Positions 34,967 to 43,393 of a stretch of DNA of 54,357 bases are shown here, one piece after another (position 1 is the first letter of the stretch; each line of letters starts with the position of its first letter). The notes beneath the pieces were generated by a model. The model had not been told where the DNA came from. It was given only the letters and a program-made list of their open reading frames with translations, and did no database searches. The position numbers were made by a program, and so were the translations under genes. The DNA is from Streptomyces ipomoeae 91-03 (GTDB taxonomy: Bacteria; Actinomycetota; Actinomycetes; Streptomycetales; Streptomycetaceae), in contig NZ_AEJC01000535.1 of the NCBI RefSeq assembly GCF_000317595.1, forward strand, positions 1 through 54,357. The letters are read 5' to 3'.

Positions 34967-35188
34967 ATGGGTTGCCCTGACCAGCGACATCTCCTCGACC
35001 GGTCGCGGATTCTTGCCGTTCCCGGCTCACCTGCCGACTTCTGGGCCGTACCACTGGAGTGCCTGGCCGGTGACGGCGGCGACGCACTCGAAGTCCCGGT
35101 CGCGGCGGAGCGCGCCCTGCAGAAGAACTCCGGCTCGGTGATCGGGCAGGTGGCGATGAGCCCGGCAGCTCGGGAATCCAGGGGATGA
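34967..35188 (+). CDS. Possible small ORF or gene remnant after pckG
   Basis: 73 codons (MGCPDQRHLL to AARESRG). Codon use in the second half (GGC GGC GAC, GTC CCG GTC GCG GCG GAG) is gene-like, but the start lacks a ribosome site and I recognise no family. It lies in the 488-base gap between pckG and the kinase gene, which otherwise holds repeat copy C. It may be the tail of a lost gene. Confidence 0.25.
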   Translation: MGCPDQRHLLDRSRILAVPGSPADFWAVPLECLAGDGGDALEVPVAAERALQKNSGSVIGQVAMSPAARESRG

Positions 35189-35236
35189 CGACTCAGGGGC
35201 GCGGCCGCATCGGCGGGGTCGAAGGGACGTAGCCCC

Positions 35237-35279
35237 GGGTGGGGGTCCCCTGCTTGAGCGAAGCCGAGAGCGGGGGAGG
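35237..35279. repeat. Dispersed intergenic repeat, copy C (partial)
   Basis: GGGGGTCCCCTGCTTGAGCG followed by AAGCCGAGAGCGGGGGAGGG matches the second half of copies A and B in the same order. It lies 98 bases before the kinase start. Confidence 0.65.
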
Positions 35280-35376
35280 GATGAGTGGGGGCGGCGGGAG
35301 CGAAACCGCTGCCTCGGTGGGGATTTCGCGGGACACTCGGGACATCCGCACCGAACCCCGAAATGAGGTGAGCGGG

Positions 35377-36375
35377 GTGCGTACACCCGTAAGTGACCCC
35401 ATGAAGATCGGCCCGTACAAGATAGTGGGCCGACTGGGGTCGGGCGGTATGGGCTGGGTCTATCTGGGGCGCTCGCCGTCCGGCCGCGAGGTCGCCGTGA
35501 AGGTCGCCCGCCCCGAACTCGCCGCCGAACCGGAGTTCCGCGAACGCTTCGCCCGCGAGGTCGCCGCCGCCCGCGTGGTCAGCGGCGCGTACACCGCCGC
35601 CGTGGTGGACGCGGACCCCGAGGCCGAACTGCCCTGGCTGGCCACGCTCTACGTACCCGGCCCCTCCCTCGCGGAGGCGGTCCGCGCGGACGGTCCGCTG
35701 CCCGAGGACCAGGTCCGTCGGCTGGGTGCCGGGCTCGTCGAGGCGTTGCAGGCCATTCACGCCGCCCATGTGATCCACCGCGACCTCAAGCCCGCGAACG
35801 TGCTGCTCGCGAGTGACGGGCCCCGCGTCATCGACTTCGGCATTTCGCGGGTCGACGGTGCTCCTGGGCTCACCCGCGTCGGCATCGTCGTGGGGACACC
35901 GTCGTTCATGTCGCCCGAGCAGATCCGGGGGGCCCAGGTCGGTCCGCCGAGCGATGTGTTCGCGTTGGGCGGCGTGCTGGTGTACGCGCTCACGGGACGG
36001 CCGCCGCACGGCAGTGGGGAAGGGGTGCGGATAGAGGTCGTACGCGGGAAGCCGCGACTCGACGGCGTGCCGGTCGGACTGCGGCCGCTCATCGCTCGCT
36101 GTCTGGCCAAGCGGCCCGAGGACCGGCCCCGACTCGACGAGATCCTGCGGGAGCTGGTGGGCGACGCCGCCCCCACCGTGGTCGCGTCCTGGCCGCCGCC
36201 CCAGGTGGCGCGGACCATCGAGGTGCGGTACGAGGAGTTGAAGGAGCGCCATCGGCGGCGTACGGGGACGAGTGAGTCCGTGCCCTCGTGTCTGCTGCTG
36301 CACGCCCAGGCGTTGCTCGACGCCGGGTTGACCGACGCCATGGTCGCCGGGGCGGTGGTCCGTGACGGCTCCTGA
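35377..36375 (+). CDS. Ser/Thr protein kinase (PknB-like, short C-terminal part)
   Basis: 332 residues; GTG 35377 with GAGG 8 bases upstream, though ATG 35401 just before the kinase fold is possible. All Hanks motifs are present: glycine loop GRLGSGGMGWVY (18-29), Lys42, HRDLKPAN (catalytic Asp136), DFG (Asp153) and the MSPEQ segment. No membrane segment or sensor domain follows; instead residues 270-332 form a short helical tail. It overlaps the YbjN-like gene by 14 bases and starts a block of same-strand signalling genes that ends at 41188. Confidence 0.88.
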   Translation: MRTPVSDPMKIGPYKIVGRLGSGGMGWVYLGRSPSGREVAVKVARPELAAEPEFRERFAREVAAARVVSGAYTAAVVDADPEAELPWLATLYVPGPSLAEAVRADGPLPEDQVRRLGAGLVEALQAIHAAHVIHRDLKPANVLLASDGPRVIDFGISRVDGAPGLTRVGIVVGTPSFMSPEQIRGAQVGPPSDVFALGGVLVYALTGRPPHGSGEGVRIEVVRGKPRLDGVPVGLRPLIARCLAKRPEDRPRLDEILRELVGDAAPTVVASWPPPQVARTIEVRYEELKERHRRRTGTSESVPSCLLLHAQALLDAGLTDAMVAGAVVRDGS

Positions 36376-36880
36376 CGCCTACCCCGGCTGGGACTCGTAC
36401 GCCGGTCGTGACTCCTTTCCCGGGCGGGACTCCTGCTCGGGGCGCGCCCCCGAGATCTATGACGTCGGTACGCACTGGCGGCAGCTGGTGCAGAGCTGGG
36501 TGGCCCGACGGAATTACCACACGGTTCACGACACCGTGTCCGTCTCGCTGCAATTCGATCTGCATGAGGCGGGGCGGATGGTCACGGTGAGATTCATGAC
36601 CACCAAGAAACTGCTGGTGGCCTTCGCCACGGACGGGAATTTCCTGCGGCAGGACCAGCTCGCCATCGCCGCCGCGGCATCGAACGCATGGAATACCGAA
36701 CAACTGAACCCCATGCTTTCCGTGTGGGACGTACGCGGACCGCGCCCCTGTCTCGCCGGTGTCTGCGATTTGCCGCTGACCTGCCGTATCACTCAGGCGG
36801 ACTTCGACGCACTGGCCAATGAATGGGTGGATCGGGCGCGGCAGATGTTCAGTCGTTGCCATCAGGTGTTCAAGTTGTAG
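36362..36880 (+). CDS. YbjN-like domain protein
   Basis: 172 residues, GTG start inside the kinase stop region. The first 35 residues repeat short Tyr/Arg/Asp-rich stretches (SYAGRDSFPGRDS). The rest (HTVHDTVSVSLQFDLHEAG to DRARQMFSRCHQVF) fits the YbjN/type III chaperone-like fold found as a sensory domain beside actinobacterial kinases. It is likely a partner or substrate of the coupled kinase. Family placement is moderate. Confidence 0.65.
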   Translation: MTAPDAYPGWDSYAGRDSFPGRDSCSGRAPEIYDVGTHWRQLVQSWVARRNYHTVHDTVSVSLQFDLHEAGRMVTVRFMTTKKLLVAFATDGNFLRQDQLAIAAAASNAWNTEQLNPMLSVWDVRGPRPCLAGVCDLPLTCRITQADFDALANEWVDRARQMFSRCHQVFKL

Positions 36881-37037
36881 AAGTTGTAGAAGCGAAACGT
36901 CAACCAAGCGGAAATCACCGGAAGTTCGCCGGTGGAATTTCCGAAACCCTTCCGCCGTCCGGTCGCCTGCCCCACTATTGGATGGGCTTTTCAGGGGCCG
37001 CGGGGGCGTGCCTTTCAGGCCACGGGGGGTTGGTGCG

Positions 37038-38225
37038 ATGGGGGCCATGGGACGTTTGTCGTTTCTCGGCGTGCTGGTGGGCTTGTTGGTCGCGGTGGTG
37101 CCGGCGGGAACGGCCTCGGCGGAGGGGCCTTGCGCCGGCCCCCTCGCCCAGTGGCTGGATTGCTGGACCGCGAACCTCGACAACGGCACGCCCTACGTCG
37201 TCACGATCAACGAGGAGTTGTCGCTGGTCGGACCCGGGCAGCAGCAGCACCAGATCCTCAAGAAGGACGTCGAGAAGCGCCGGCACCAGCTTGTGGTGGA
37301 GGTGCCGAAGGGGGAGCGGACGGGTGACGGCGGTACGGCTCTGCTGGTCCTGGCCGGGGGCCGCATGGTGCACCCCGATGCGCGGATCGACCGCATACCG
37401 CGATGGGCCGTCGACGAGTTGGACGCGGCGGGTGTCTGCGTCCCGCAGCGGCTGTGCGAACTGATCGTCGAAAGCGACAGTCAGCCGAAGCCGCTGGAGG
37501 GGCGGGAGCTGATCACCGAGGGGCTTGTCGCCGACCTGTCCACCCATGTCGGCGCCATCGCTCCTGTGTCGCAGCCCCCGACCACCGGCCACGAAAGGGA
37601 CAGGCCCGACGACAAGGGCGACAAGGGCAACGAAGACAGCAAGGGCGGTAAGGGGGACAAAGGTCGGGGCGGCAACAACAACGTCGGTCCCACCGACGAA
37701 CAGGCCTCCGGCTACAGCGGCACCACCTGGGCCGCCCTCTGGATGGGGCTGCTGCTCGCTCTGCTGCTGCTCGCCTTCGTGATCGTCATCCGGCATTCGC
37801 GGGGCCCGGTCGCCGTAGGGCATCGGGCATCGCCGGGGCGGCGGGCCGGGGGACGGCCCGCGCACGCGTCCGGCTCCGCCACCGCCACCGCGACGGCCAC
37901 CACCGTCACCGCCGCTCCCGCCCACGCGGCCCGCGGCGAGGAGGCCACCGCCCGGCTGCGGGTCGCGCCCACGACCCGGCACGGACGGCAGGTCGGCAGG
38001 CGCCCGGCCCACGCACGCACCGGCGTCGTACGCACCGAACTGCACCCCCAGGGCTATGTCGAACTCGACCGCGTGCTCTACCGGGCGGTGTGGGCCGAGC
38101 CCGGCCGGCCGCCACCGGCGCCCGGCGGACTCGTCGACGTCACCGAGGCGCGCGAACGCGACTCCGACGTCCTGTACGCCTTCCCGCCCACCGCGGCGAG
38201 GCACGCCAAGGGCACACCCCGCTAG
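37038..38225 (+). CDS. Secreted, membrane-anchored protein with Lys/Gly/Asp linker
   Basis: 395 residues; ATG 37038 with GGGGGG 8 bases upstream. A signal peptide (to about TASA-E, 29) is followed by an extracellular domain with cysteine pairs (GPCAGPLAQWLDCW; VCVPQRLCEL), a low-complexity linker (DDKGDKGNEDSKGGKGDKG), a membrane segment near 230-253 and a basic cytoplasmic tail rich in Ala/Thr. This topology suits a receptor or docking protein. It lies between the kinase pair and the vWA triad on the same strand. I do not recognise the extracellular domain. Confidence 0.7.
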   Translation: MGAMGRLSFLGVLVGLLVAVVPAGTASAEGPCAGPLAQWLDCWTANLDNGTPYVVTINEELSLVGPGQQQHQILKKDVEKRRHQLVVEVPKGERTGDGGTALLVLAGGRMVHPDARIDRIPRWAVDELDAAGVCVPQRLCELIVESDSQPKPLEGRELITEGLVADLSTHVGAIAPVSQPPTTGHERDRPDDKGDKGNEDSKGGKGDKGRGGNNNVGPTDEQASGYSGTTWAALWMGLLLALLLLAFVIVIRHSRGPVAVGHRASPGRRAGGRPAHASGSATATATATTVTAAPAHAARGEEATARLRVAPTTRHGRQVGRRPAHARTGVVRTELHPQGYVELDRVLYRAVWAEPGRPPPAPGGLVDVTEARERDSDVLYAFPPTAARHAKGTPR

Positions 38226-38253
38226 CGGACGACGAGCGGACGAGCGACAGAGG

Positions 38254-38370
38254 CACCGGCGGACGACCGGCAAACGCCAGAAACACCGGCGGACGACCGG
38301 CAGCACCACAGGCCCCGGCGGACGGCCGGCAGCACACCGGAAACACCAGAGCACCGGCGGACGACCGGCA
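38254..38370 (+). repeat. Interspersed 19-base repeat before the vWA gene
   Basis: CACCGGCGGACGACCGGCA occurs at 38254-38272, 38284-38302 and 38352-38370, and with two changes at 38313-38331. Spacers are rich in ACACCAGA. The whole 227-base gap between the membrane protein gene and the vWA gene is built of this material. Confidence 0.75.
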
Positions 38371-38452
38371 ACACCAGAGGCCCCAGGCACACCAGCGGCC
38401 GAGCTCCACACCACACGCACCACGAACACCAGAAACACCAGGGGGACGAGCG

Positions 38453-39214
38453 ATGCACAGCGAATACCCGCCCACCGTGCCGGCGGAGTACGCCGACATC
38501 GAGTTCGAGAACAACGCGCAGCGCATGCCGCTCGTCCTGTGCCTCGACACATCCAGCTCGATGGCGGGCCCGCCGATACAGACGCTCAACAACGCGCTGG
38601 TCGAGTGGACCCGGGAGCTGCACGACGACGTCAGCCTCAGCTACAGCGTGGAGGTCGCCGTCGTCACCTTCGGCGGGCAGGGCGTGGCTGCCTGGCGGGG
38701 GCCTCACCTGCTCGATCCGCGCACCAGGACGAGCCCGTTCATCCCGGCGCACGCGTTCCAGGCGCCGCTGCTCACGGCCGCCGGGGTCACGCTGATGACG
38801 GAGGCGCTGGAGCTGTCGATGCACATCGTCGCGGCCCGGAAGGCGGAGCTGCGGGCCTCGGGGCTGCAGTACTACCGGCCGCAGATCTGCCTGGTCACGG
38901 ACGGGCTGCCGACCGACCCGACCGGTCATCTCACCGACTCCTGGCACCGCTTGGTCCCCGTGCTCGCCGAGGAGCAGCGGGCGCGGCGGTTCCGGCTGTA
39001 CGCCATCGGGGTCGGCGGGATCACGGACATGGGGGAGCAGGTGCTGCGGGCGTTCGCGCCCAAGTTCAACGCGCGGTTGCAGGGGTTTCCGTTCCGGGAG
39101 CTGCTCCAGATGATGTCCGCCAGTGCCAACGCCGAGCAGAAGGGGGCGGGGGACGAGGTGTTCGAGAAGATCTTCAGTCAGTTCAAGACGCAACGCCCCG
39201 CCTGGGAGGCGTGA
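38453..39214 (+). CDS. TerY-like von Willebrand factor A domain protein
   Basis: 253 residues with GGGGGACGAG before the ATG. One vWA domain with an intact MIDAS: DTSSSM (Asp32), a Thr in LLTAAGVTLMTEAL, and the LVTDGLPTD aspartate. The RLYAIGVGGITDMG strand and overall length fit TerY-type vWA proteins of tellurite-associated operons. It is cytoplasmic, with no signal. It is followed after one base by the PP2C gene and then the kinase-like gene, the TerY-P triad order known from comparative genomics. Confidence 0.85.
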   Translation: MHSEYPPTVPAEYADIEFENNAQRMPLVLCLDTSSSMAGPPIQTLNNALVEWTRELHDDVSLSYSVEVAVVTFGGQGVAAWRGPHLLDPRTRTSPFIPAHAFQAPLLTAAGVTLMTEALELSMHIVAARKAELRASGLQYYRPQICLVTDGLPTDPTGHLTDSWHRLVPVLAEEQRARRFRLYAIGVGGITDMGEQVLRAFAPKFNARLQGFPFRELLQMMSASANAEQKGAGDEVFEKIFSQFKTQRPAWEA

Positions 39215-39215
39215 G

Positions 39216-40025
39216 TTGACCGCCGTGCCGTGGCGTATCCACGGGCTGAGTGTCGAGGGCTATCGGCACCGCCGCCAGGGCCTGCCCTGCCAGGACGCCT
39301 GCGCCTACGCCACCACCTCCTCCGTCGCCGTGCTCGCCGTCGCCGACGGGGCCGGGAGCCGGCCGCGCTCGGAGGAGGGGTCGCAGCTCGCGGTGAAGCT
39401 CGCCGCCGAGCACTTCGCGCGGCGGGCCGGAGCGGCGGTGGAGGTGCGGCCGGGGGAGGCCGTGCACGAGCTGCTGCGCGACGCGCTGCACGACGTCAGC
39501 AAGGAGTTCCTGGACCGGACCGGCCCGGACGCGCAGGACTTCGCGACGACGCTGACCGTGGTGGTGCTCGCGCCCGGGTGGCTCGGACATCTCAGCGTGG
39601 GGGACGGGTTCGTCGTCGTACGGGCCGGGACGGAGGACGGGGAGCGGCAGTTCCATGTGCTGCCGCAGGCCGCGGCGGCGAGTGAGTACAGCAACGAGAC
39701 GGTGTTCCTGACCTCGCCGGACATGGCCCGCTGGGTCCACACCGAGTGCGTCGCGGACGACGGTGTCGACGGGGTGCTGCTGTCCACGGACGGGCTCGCG
39801 CAGGCCATGCTCAACCGGTCGGCGAGCGGGGCGCCCGCCCCGAACACGTCCTTCGCCGACGCCGTGTTCCGCTCCCTCGACACCGCACCCGAGGACGGCC
39901 GGGACAGCGGCCTCGCGGCCCTCCTACGCTCGGACCGGCTCACGGCCCTGAACGCCGACGACAAGACCCTGCTGCGAGCGGTACGCACCCGACGCCACGC
40001 ACACGCACACGAGGACGGACGATGA
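39216..40025 (+). CDS. PP2C-type protein phosphatase
   Basis: 269 residues; TTG 39216 with GGGAGG 6 bases upstream, although GTG 39225 is close. The metal-binding acids of PP2C are present: VADGAGS, LSVGDGF, LLSTDGLAQ and NADDKTLL. It lacks any regulatory or membrane domain. It should remove phosphate from Ser/Thr targets of the kinase-like protein encoded next, whose ATG overlaps its stop. This PP2C variety (opening with QGLPCQDACAY) is typical of TerY-P triads. Confidence 0.85.
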   Translation: MTAVPWRIHGLSVEGYRHRRQGLPCQDACAYATTSSVAVLAVADGAGSRPRSEEGSQLAVKLAAEHFARRAGAAVEVRPGEAVHELLRDALHDVSKEFLDRTGPDAQDFATTLTVVVLAPGWLGHLSVGDGFVVVRAGTEDGERQFHVLPQAAAASEYSNETVFLTSPDMARWVHTECVADDGVDGVLLSTDGLAQAMLNRSASGAPAPNTSFADAVFRSLDTAPEDGRDSGLAALLRSDRLTALNADDKTLLRAVRTRRHAHAHEDGR

Positions 40026-41188
40026 GCGGTCGTACGGTCTTTCTCGACGGCAGGGCGGTCACGCTGGCGGAGCTGCCGTTGAAGGGTGGCGGGCAGGCGG
40101 CCGTGTTCCCGGTGGAGGGGGACCCGGGCATCGTCGTGAAGATCTACCGGGAGACACCCGGCGCGGACCAGGAGCGGCGGCTCACCCGCATGCTCACCAT
40201 GTCACCCCTGGCCGCCCGGCCCACCGACGCCAGTCAGCCGCCCGAGCTGGCCTGGCCGACCGCGATCGCCCGGGACGAGAACGGGCGGTTCATCGGCTAC
40301 GCCATGCGCCGCTTCGGCGAGCCCCAACACGTCCAGCTCGTCGGCCTGTTCACCCGGGTCCAGCGTCTGAAGCTCTTCCCCGACCGGGCCGACTGGCGGT
40401 TCCTCCTCGGCGTCGCCTGGAACCTCGCCTTCATGACGGCCCGTATGCACTACGACAACCTCGTCATCGGCGACTTCTCCAGCAGCAACGTCGTCGTCGA
40501 CGCCAACGGCTTCGTCACGTTCCTCGACTGCGACTCCATCGCCTTCACCGACCCGGTCACCGGCGAACTCTTCCCGTGTCTGATGCACACCACCGACTAC
40601 TCGTCCCCCGAGCGGCAGGCGGGCGGTCCCGCGACCCGGCAGAGCGACGACTTCGCCCTCGCCGTCCTCATCTACCAGCTGCTCACCGCCGGCAACCATC
40701 CCTTCGGCGGCGTCCCGAACGAAAGCCCCTCCGAGTCGACCGTCAAGGACAACATCGCCGCCAGCATCTCGTACGTCGTCCGCCCGGAGATCGTCACCAT
40801 CCCGCGCGGCACCATCGACCCGTCCGTCCTGCCGCCCGAACTCCTCACCCTCGCCAGGACCGCCTTCGGCCCCGGCGTCCAGGACCCCACCGTGCGACCC
40901 CCGGCCGAGGCCTGGCTGCGCGCCCTCGACAAGGAGCGCGGACAGGTGCGGTCCTGCACGGTACGGCCCCTGCACACCTTCGGCTCCCATCTGCCGACCT
41001 GCCCCTGGTGCACCCGGGCGGCGGTGACCGGCCACGACGTGTTCAACAGCCCCCGGCCGCCGGGGACCACCGCCGGCCCGCCCCTCCCACAGCCGCCACA
41101 GCCTCCGGCCCCGTACGCCGCGTTGAAGGTGGTGGCGGTGGTGGTGGCGGTGGTCCTCCTGATCGTGATCCTGGCGAGCGCCGGCTGA
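40022..41188 (+). CDS. Kinase-like protein of the TerY-P triad with zinc-knuckle and C-terminal membrane anchor
   Basis: 388 residues. A divergent protein-kinase fold: GGGQAAV (22-28) as loop, Lys40 in IVVKIYRE, catalytic-loop equivalent IGDFSSSNVVV (Asp151), and LDCDS (Asp169) in place of DFG. A Ser/Thr loop and SPERQAG follow. TCPWC near 325 is half of a zinc ribbon. The last 20 residues are a membrane segment (VVAVVVAVVLLIVIL) after a Pro-rich stretch. It is the last gene of the triad. The three core catalytic residues remain, so activity is possible. Confidence 0.8.
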   Translation: MSGRTVFLDGRAVTLAELPLKGGGQAAVFPVEGDPGIVVKIYRETPGADQERRLTRMLTMSPLAARPTDASQPPELAWPTAIARDENGRFIGYAMRRFGEPQHVQLVGLFTRVQRLKLFPDRADWRFLLGVAWNLAFMTARMHYDNLVIGDFSSSNVVVDANGFVTFLDCDSIAFTDPVTGELFPCLMHTTDYSSPERQAGGPATRQSDDFALAVLIYQLLTAGNHPFGGVPNESPSESTVKDNIAASISYVVRPEIVTIPRGTIDPSVLPPELLTLARTAFGPGVQDPTVRPPAEAWLRALDKERGQVRSCTVRPLHTFGSHLPTCPWCTRAAVTGHDVFNSPRPPGTTAGPPLPQPPQPPAPYAALKVVAVVVAVVLLIVILASAG

Positions 41189-41238
41189 GGTCGGTGCCGA
41201 GCTCTCAGGCGCCCGGCCAAGCGGTGCAGCCCCTCCGC

Positions 41239-41850
41239 TCAGCCCGAGCGGTCCTCCAGGTACCGCGTGTGGGACTCCTGGCGCCGGGCCTCCGTGTCGC
41301 GCAGGGCGGCGGCCAGGGCGCCCAACTCGTCGTGCAGGAGGCCGAGTTGGCGTTCGAGGTGCCGCTCAGGCGGTTCCGTGCCCGGGGTCAGGCGGGTCCA
41401 CCACCGGGTGCGTACGAACGTGTCGACCGCCTCCGGCACGTCCTGCCGTACCGCCCTCGACAGCGCGTGCACGCCCTCCGGGTCCTGGGCGAGGACCTCG
41501 GAGACCCAGCCGGGGTCGAGGAGGGCGGTGAGGAGTTCGGTCAGCTCGGTGAGGTGCCCGGCGGCGGCGGGCGGCAGGTCGATGCCGGTCAGATAGTCGC
41601 CGAGCCGGCCGAAGTCGGCGCGGAGTTCGTCCAGCTGGGCGGACGGGTCCGGGAAGTCCGGCAGCGCCGGCCGTTCCGGCGGGGCGATCAGCGCGCCCGC
41701 GCCGTACAGCCCGACGACCACGACCGGCCAGTACGGTCCCGCCACGCCCGCGAAGGTCAGGACGAGCCCGGCCACTCCGAGGGCGCCGCCGGTGAGGTTC
41801 TTGCGGGACTCCAGATAGCGCAGGACCCGGTTGGTGTCATTGGTAGCCAC
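41239..41850 (-). CDS. Membrane protein at the end of the TelA operon
   Basis: 203 residues. Two close membrane segments (about 20-54) after a short basic N-terminus, then a cytoplasmic helical domain of about 145 residues likely to form coiled coil (HLERQLGLLHDELGALAAAL). Its start overlaps the upstream SBP-vWA gene by 14 bases, so it belongs to that operon. No family recognised. The shape resembles 5-bromo-4-chloroindolyl phosphate hydrolysis (XpaC)-type proteins that often accompany TelA, but I cannot confirm this. Confidence 0.65.
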   Translation of the reverse strand: MATNDTNRVLRYLESRKNLTGGALGVAGLVLTFAGVAGPYWPVVVVGLYGAGALIAPPERPALPDFPDPSAQLDELRADFGRLGDYLTGIDLPPAAAGHLTELTELLTALLDPGWVSEVLAQDPEGVHALSRAVRQDVPEAVDTFVRTRWWTRLTPGTEPPERHLERQLGLLHDELGALAAALRDTEARRQESHTRYLEDRSG

Positions 41851-43393
41851 GGATCTCCTCGAAGGCGCCGTCCAGCGAGCCCTGCTGGGCGTCGAAGAGC
41901 CGGCCGCCGGTCAGGTCGGCGATGTGCTCCAGTTCGTCCTTGTCGGAGTCGCCGAAGAGGATCGGGAAGACGGGGATCTGCTGCTGTGCGGCCGGGAGCC
42001 GGCGGTAGAAGTCGTCGAACTCGGCCGGGCCCGCGCCCGTGGTGTTCTCGCCGTCCGTCATCAGCACGACCGAGGTGAACGTGTCCCGGTCGGCGGTGCC
42101 GAGATGCTCGTACGCCTTCTGGAGGGAGGTGTAGATGGCGGTGTCGCCCTCGGCGGACAGCACCCGGGTGTCCTCGCGGATGCCGTCGAGGCCGGCCTTC
42201 GGGTTCTCGGGCCGTACGACATGGGTGCGTACGCTCTTCACCTCCGACCCGAACGGCATCAGGGTGACCTCCTCGCGGTCGCGGAAGTCGCCGGTCAGCT
42301 CGGTGAGGGCGGTCTTCAGACGGGTGAGGCGGTCGCCCTCCATCGAGCCCGAGGTGTCCAGGACGTACACGGTGCGGGAGGGGCGGCGCAGTTCGTTCTC
42401 GTACGCGTCGAGGAGGCCGTCGGCGACGGAGCGGGTGCCGGGGAAGGGGAGTTCGCGGCGCCGGGTGGTGTCGAGGCCCTCGGCGGGCGGGACGGAGGCG
42501 ACGACCGGGCGGCGCAGGGTCTCCTCGGTGATCAGCCGCTGGGTGTCCGGGGTGCGCAGGGCCTCGGAGAGACGGCGTACGTCCTCCCGTACGTCCTGGC
42601 TCGTCGACGCCAGCGAGGACAGCGGGTAGTCGGCGGTGATCACGCCGTCGCGCGGGCGGATCACCGTCAGGTCCTTCTTGCCCTTCAGCACCGACTCGTA
42701 GTTGAGCAGCGCGTCGACGTCACCGCGCCGGTCGTACGCCTGCGCCAGCCAGCCCGACGAGCCCGATGTCAGCTTCTGGCCCTCGAAGAACTCCTTCAGC
42801 CGGGGTGCGGCCTGCTCGACGTCCGCGTCCGTGAGCGCCGACTGGGCGTCGGAGAGGCCCGACGCCACCGAGACGAGCGTGGAGAAACCGGAGTTGGAGC
42901 GGGCCGGGTCGGTCATGCCGTACGTCAGGTCGCCGTCCGCCACCGCCTCCTCGATGTCCGCCCAGGTGACGTCCTCCGGCTTCCACCCCAGCTTCCGCAT
43001 GGTCGCGGACTTCACCCCGATCGCCACCGGGCTGGACATCACCGGCGTCTCCGACACCACCTGCTTCGCCGCGTCCGGGCGCAGCCGCAGATAGTCGTTG
43101 GAGGAGAGCCAGAGCGCGTCGTACGAGCCCTTCGCGCGGCCCTCGGCGAGCAGTTCGACGGCGTCGAGGGTGCCCATGTAGGTGGGCCGGATCTTGATCC
43201 CGGTGTCCTTCTCGACCTGGGCCAACACCGGCTTCATATCGGCGAGTTCGCTGGAGGCGAGGACGCGGAGGGTGCCGGGGACGTACTTGGTCGCCTCGCC
43301 GGGGTCCGTCTTCTCCTCGGCGGTGCAGGCGGTCGTCGTCAGCAGGGCGGCCACGGTCACGAGGGCGACGGCGACCGTCGTACGCACTCTCAT
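41837..43393 (-). CDS. Lipoprotein fusing a solute-binding domain to a vWA domain
   Basis: 518 residues from ATG 43393 (MRVRTTVAVALV). Signal with lipid cysteine at Cys23 (LTTTAC). Residues 45-300 form a type 2 periplasmic-binding fold (LRVLASSELADMKPVLAQVEKDTGI, TDPARSNSGFSTL), and 330-510 a vWA domain with MIDAS residues DTSGSM and MTDGENTTG. Outside the membrane it could bind a ligand and display a metal-dependent adhesion site. Its start overlaps the TelA stop (ATGA). A longer open frame upstream runs through telA and is not real. Confidence 0.85.
   Translation of the reverse strand: MRVRTTVAVALVTVAALLTTTACTAEEKTDPGEATKYVPGTLRVLASSELADMKPVLAQVEKDTGIKIRPTYMGTLDAVELLAEGRAKGSYDALWLSSNDYLRLRPDAAKQVVSETPVMSSPVAIGVKSATMRKLGWKPEDVTWADIEEAVADGDLTYGMTDPARSNSGFSTLVSVASGLSDAQSALTDADVEQAAPRLKEFFEGQKLTSGSSGWLAQAYDRRGDVDALLNYESVLKGKKDLTVIRPRDGVITADYPLSSLASTSQDVREDVRRLSEALRTPDTQRLITEETLRRPVVASVPPAEGLDTTRRRELPFPGTRSVADGLLDAYENELRRPSRTVYVLDTSGSMEGDRLTRLKTALTELTGDFRDREEVTLMPFGSEVKSVRTHVVRPENPKAGLDGIREDTRVLSAEGDTAIYTSLQKAYEHLGTADRDTFTSVVLMTDGENTTGAGPAEFDDFYRRLPAAQQQIPVFPILFGDSDKDELEHIADLTGGRLFDAQQGSLDGAFEEIRGYQ

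Noticed and set aside
38254..38370. CRISPR array
   Set aside because: Repeats are 19 bases, spacers are short, similar to each other and unequal, and no cas gene is present.
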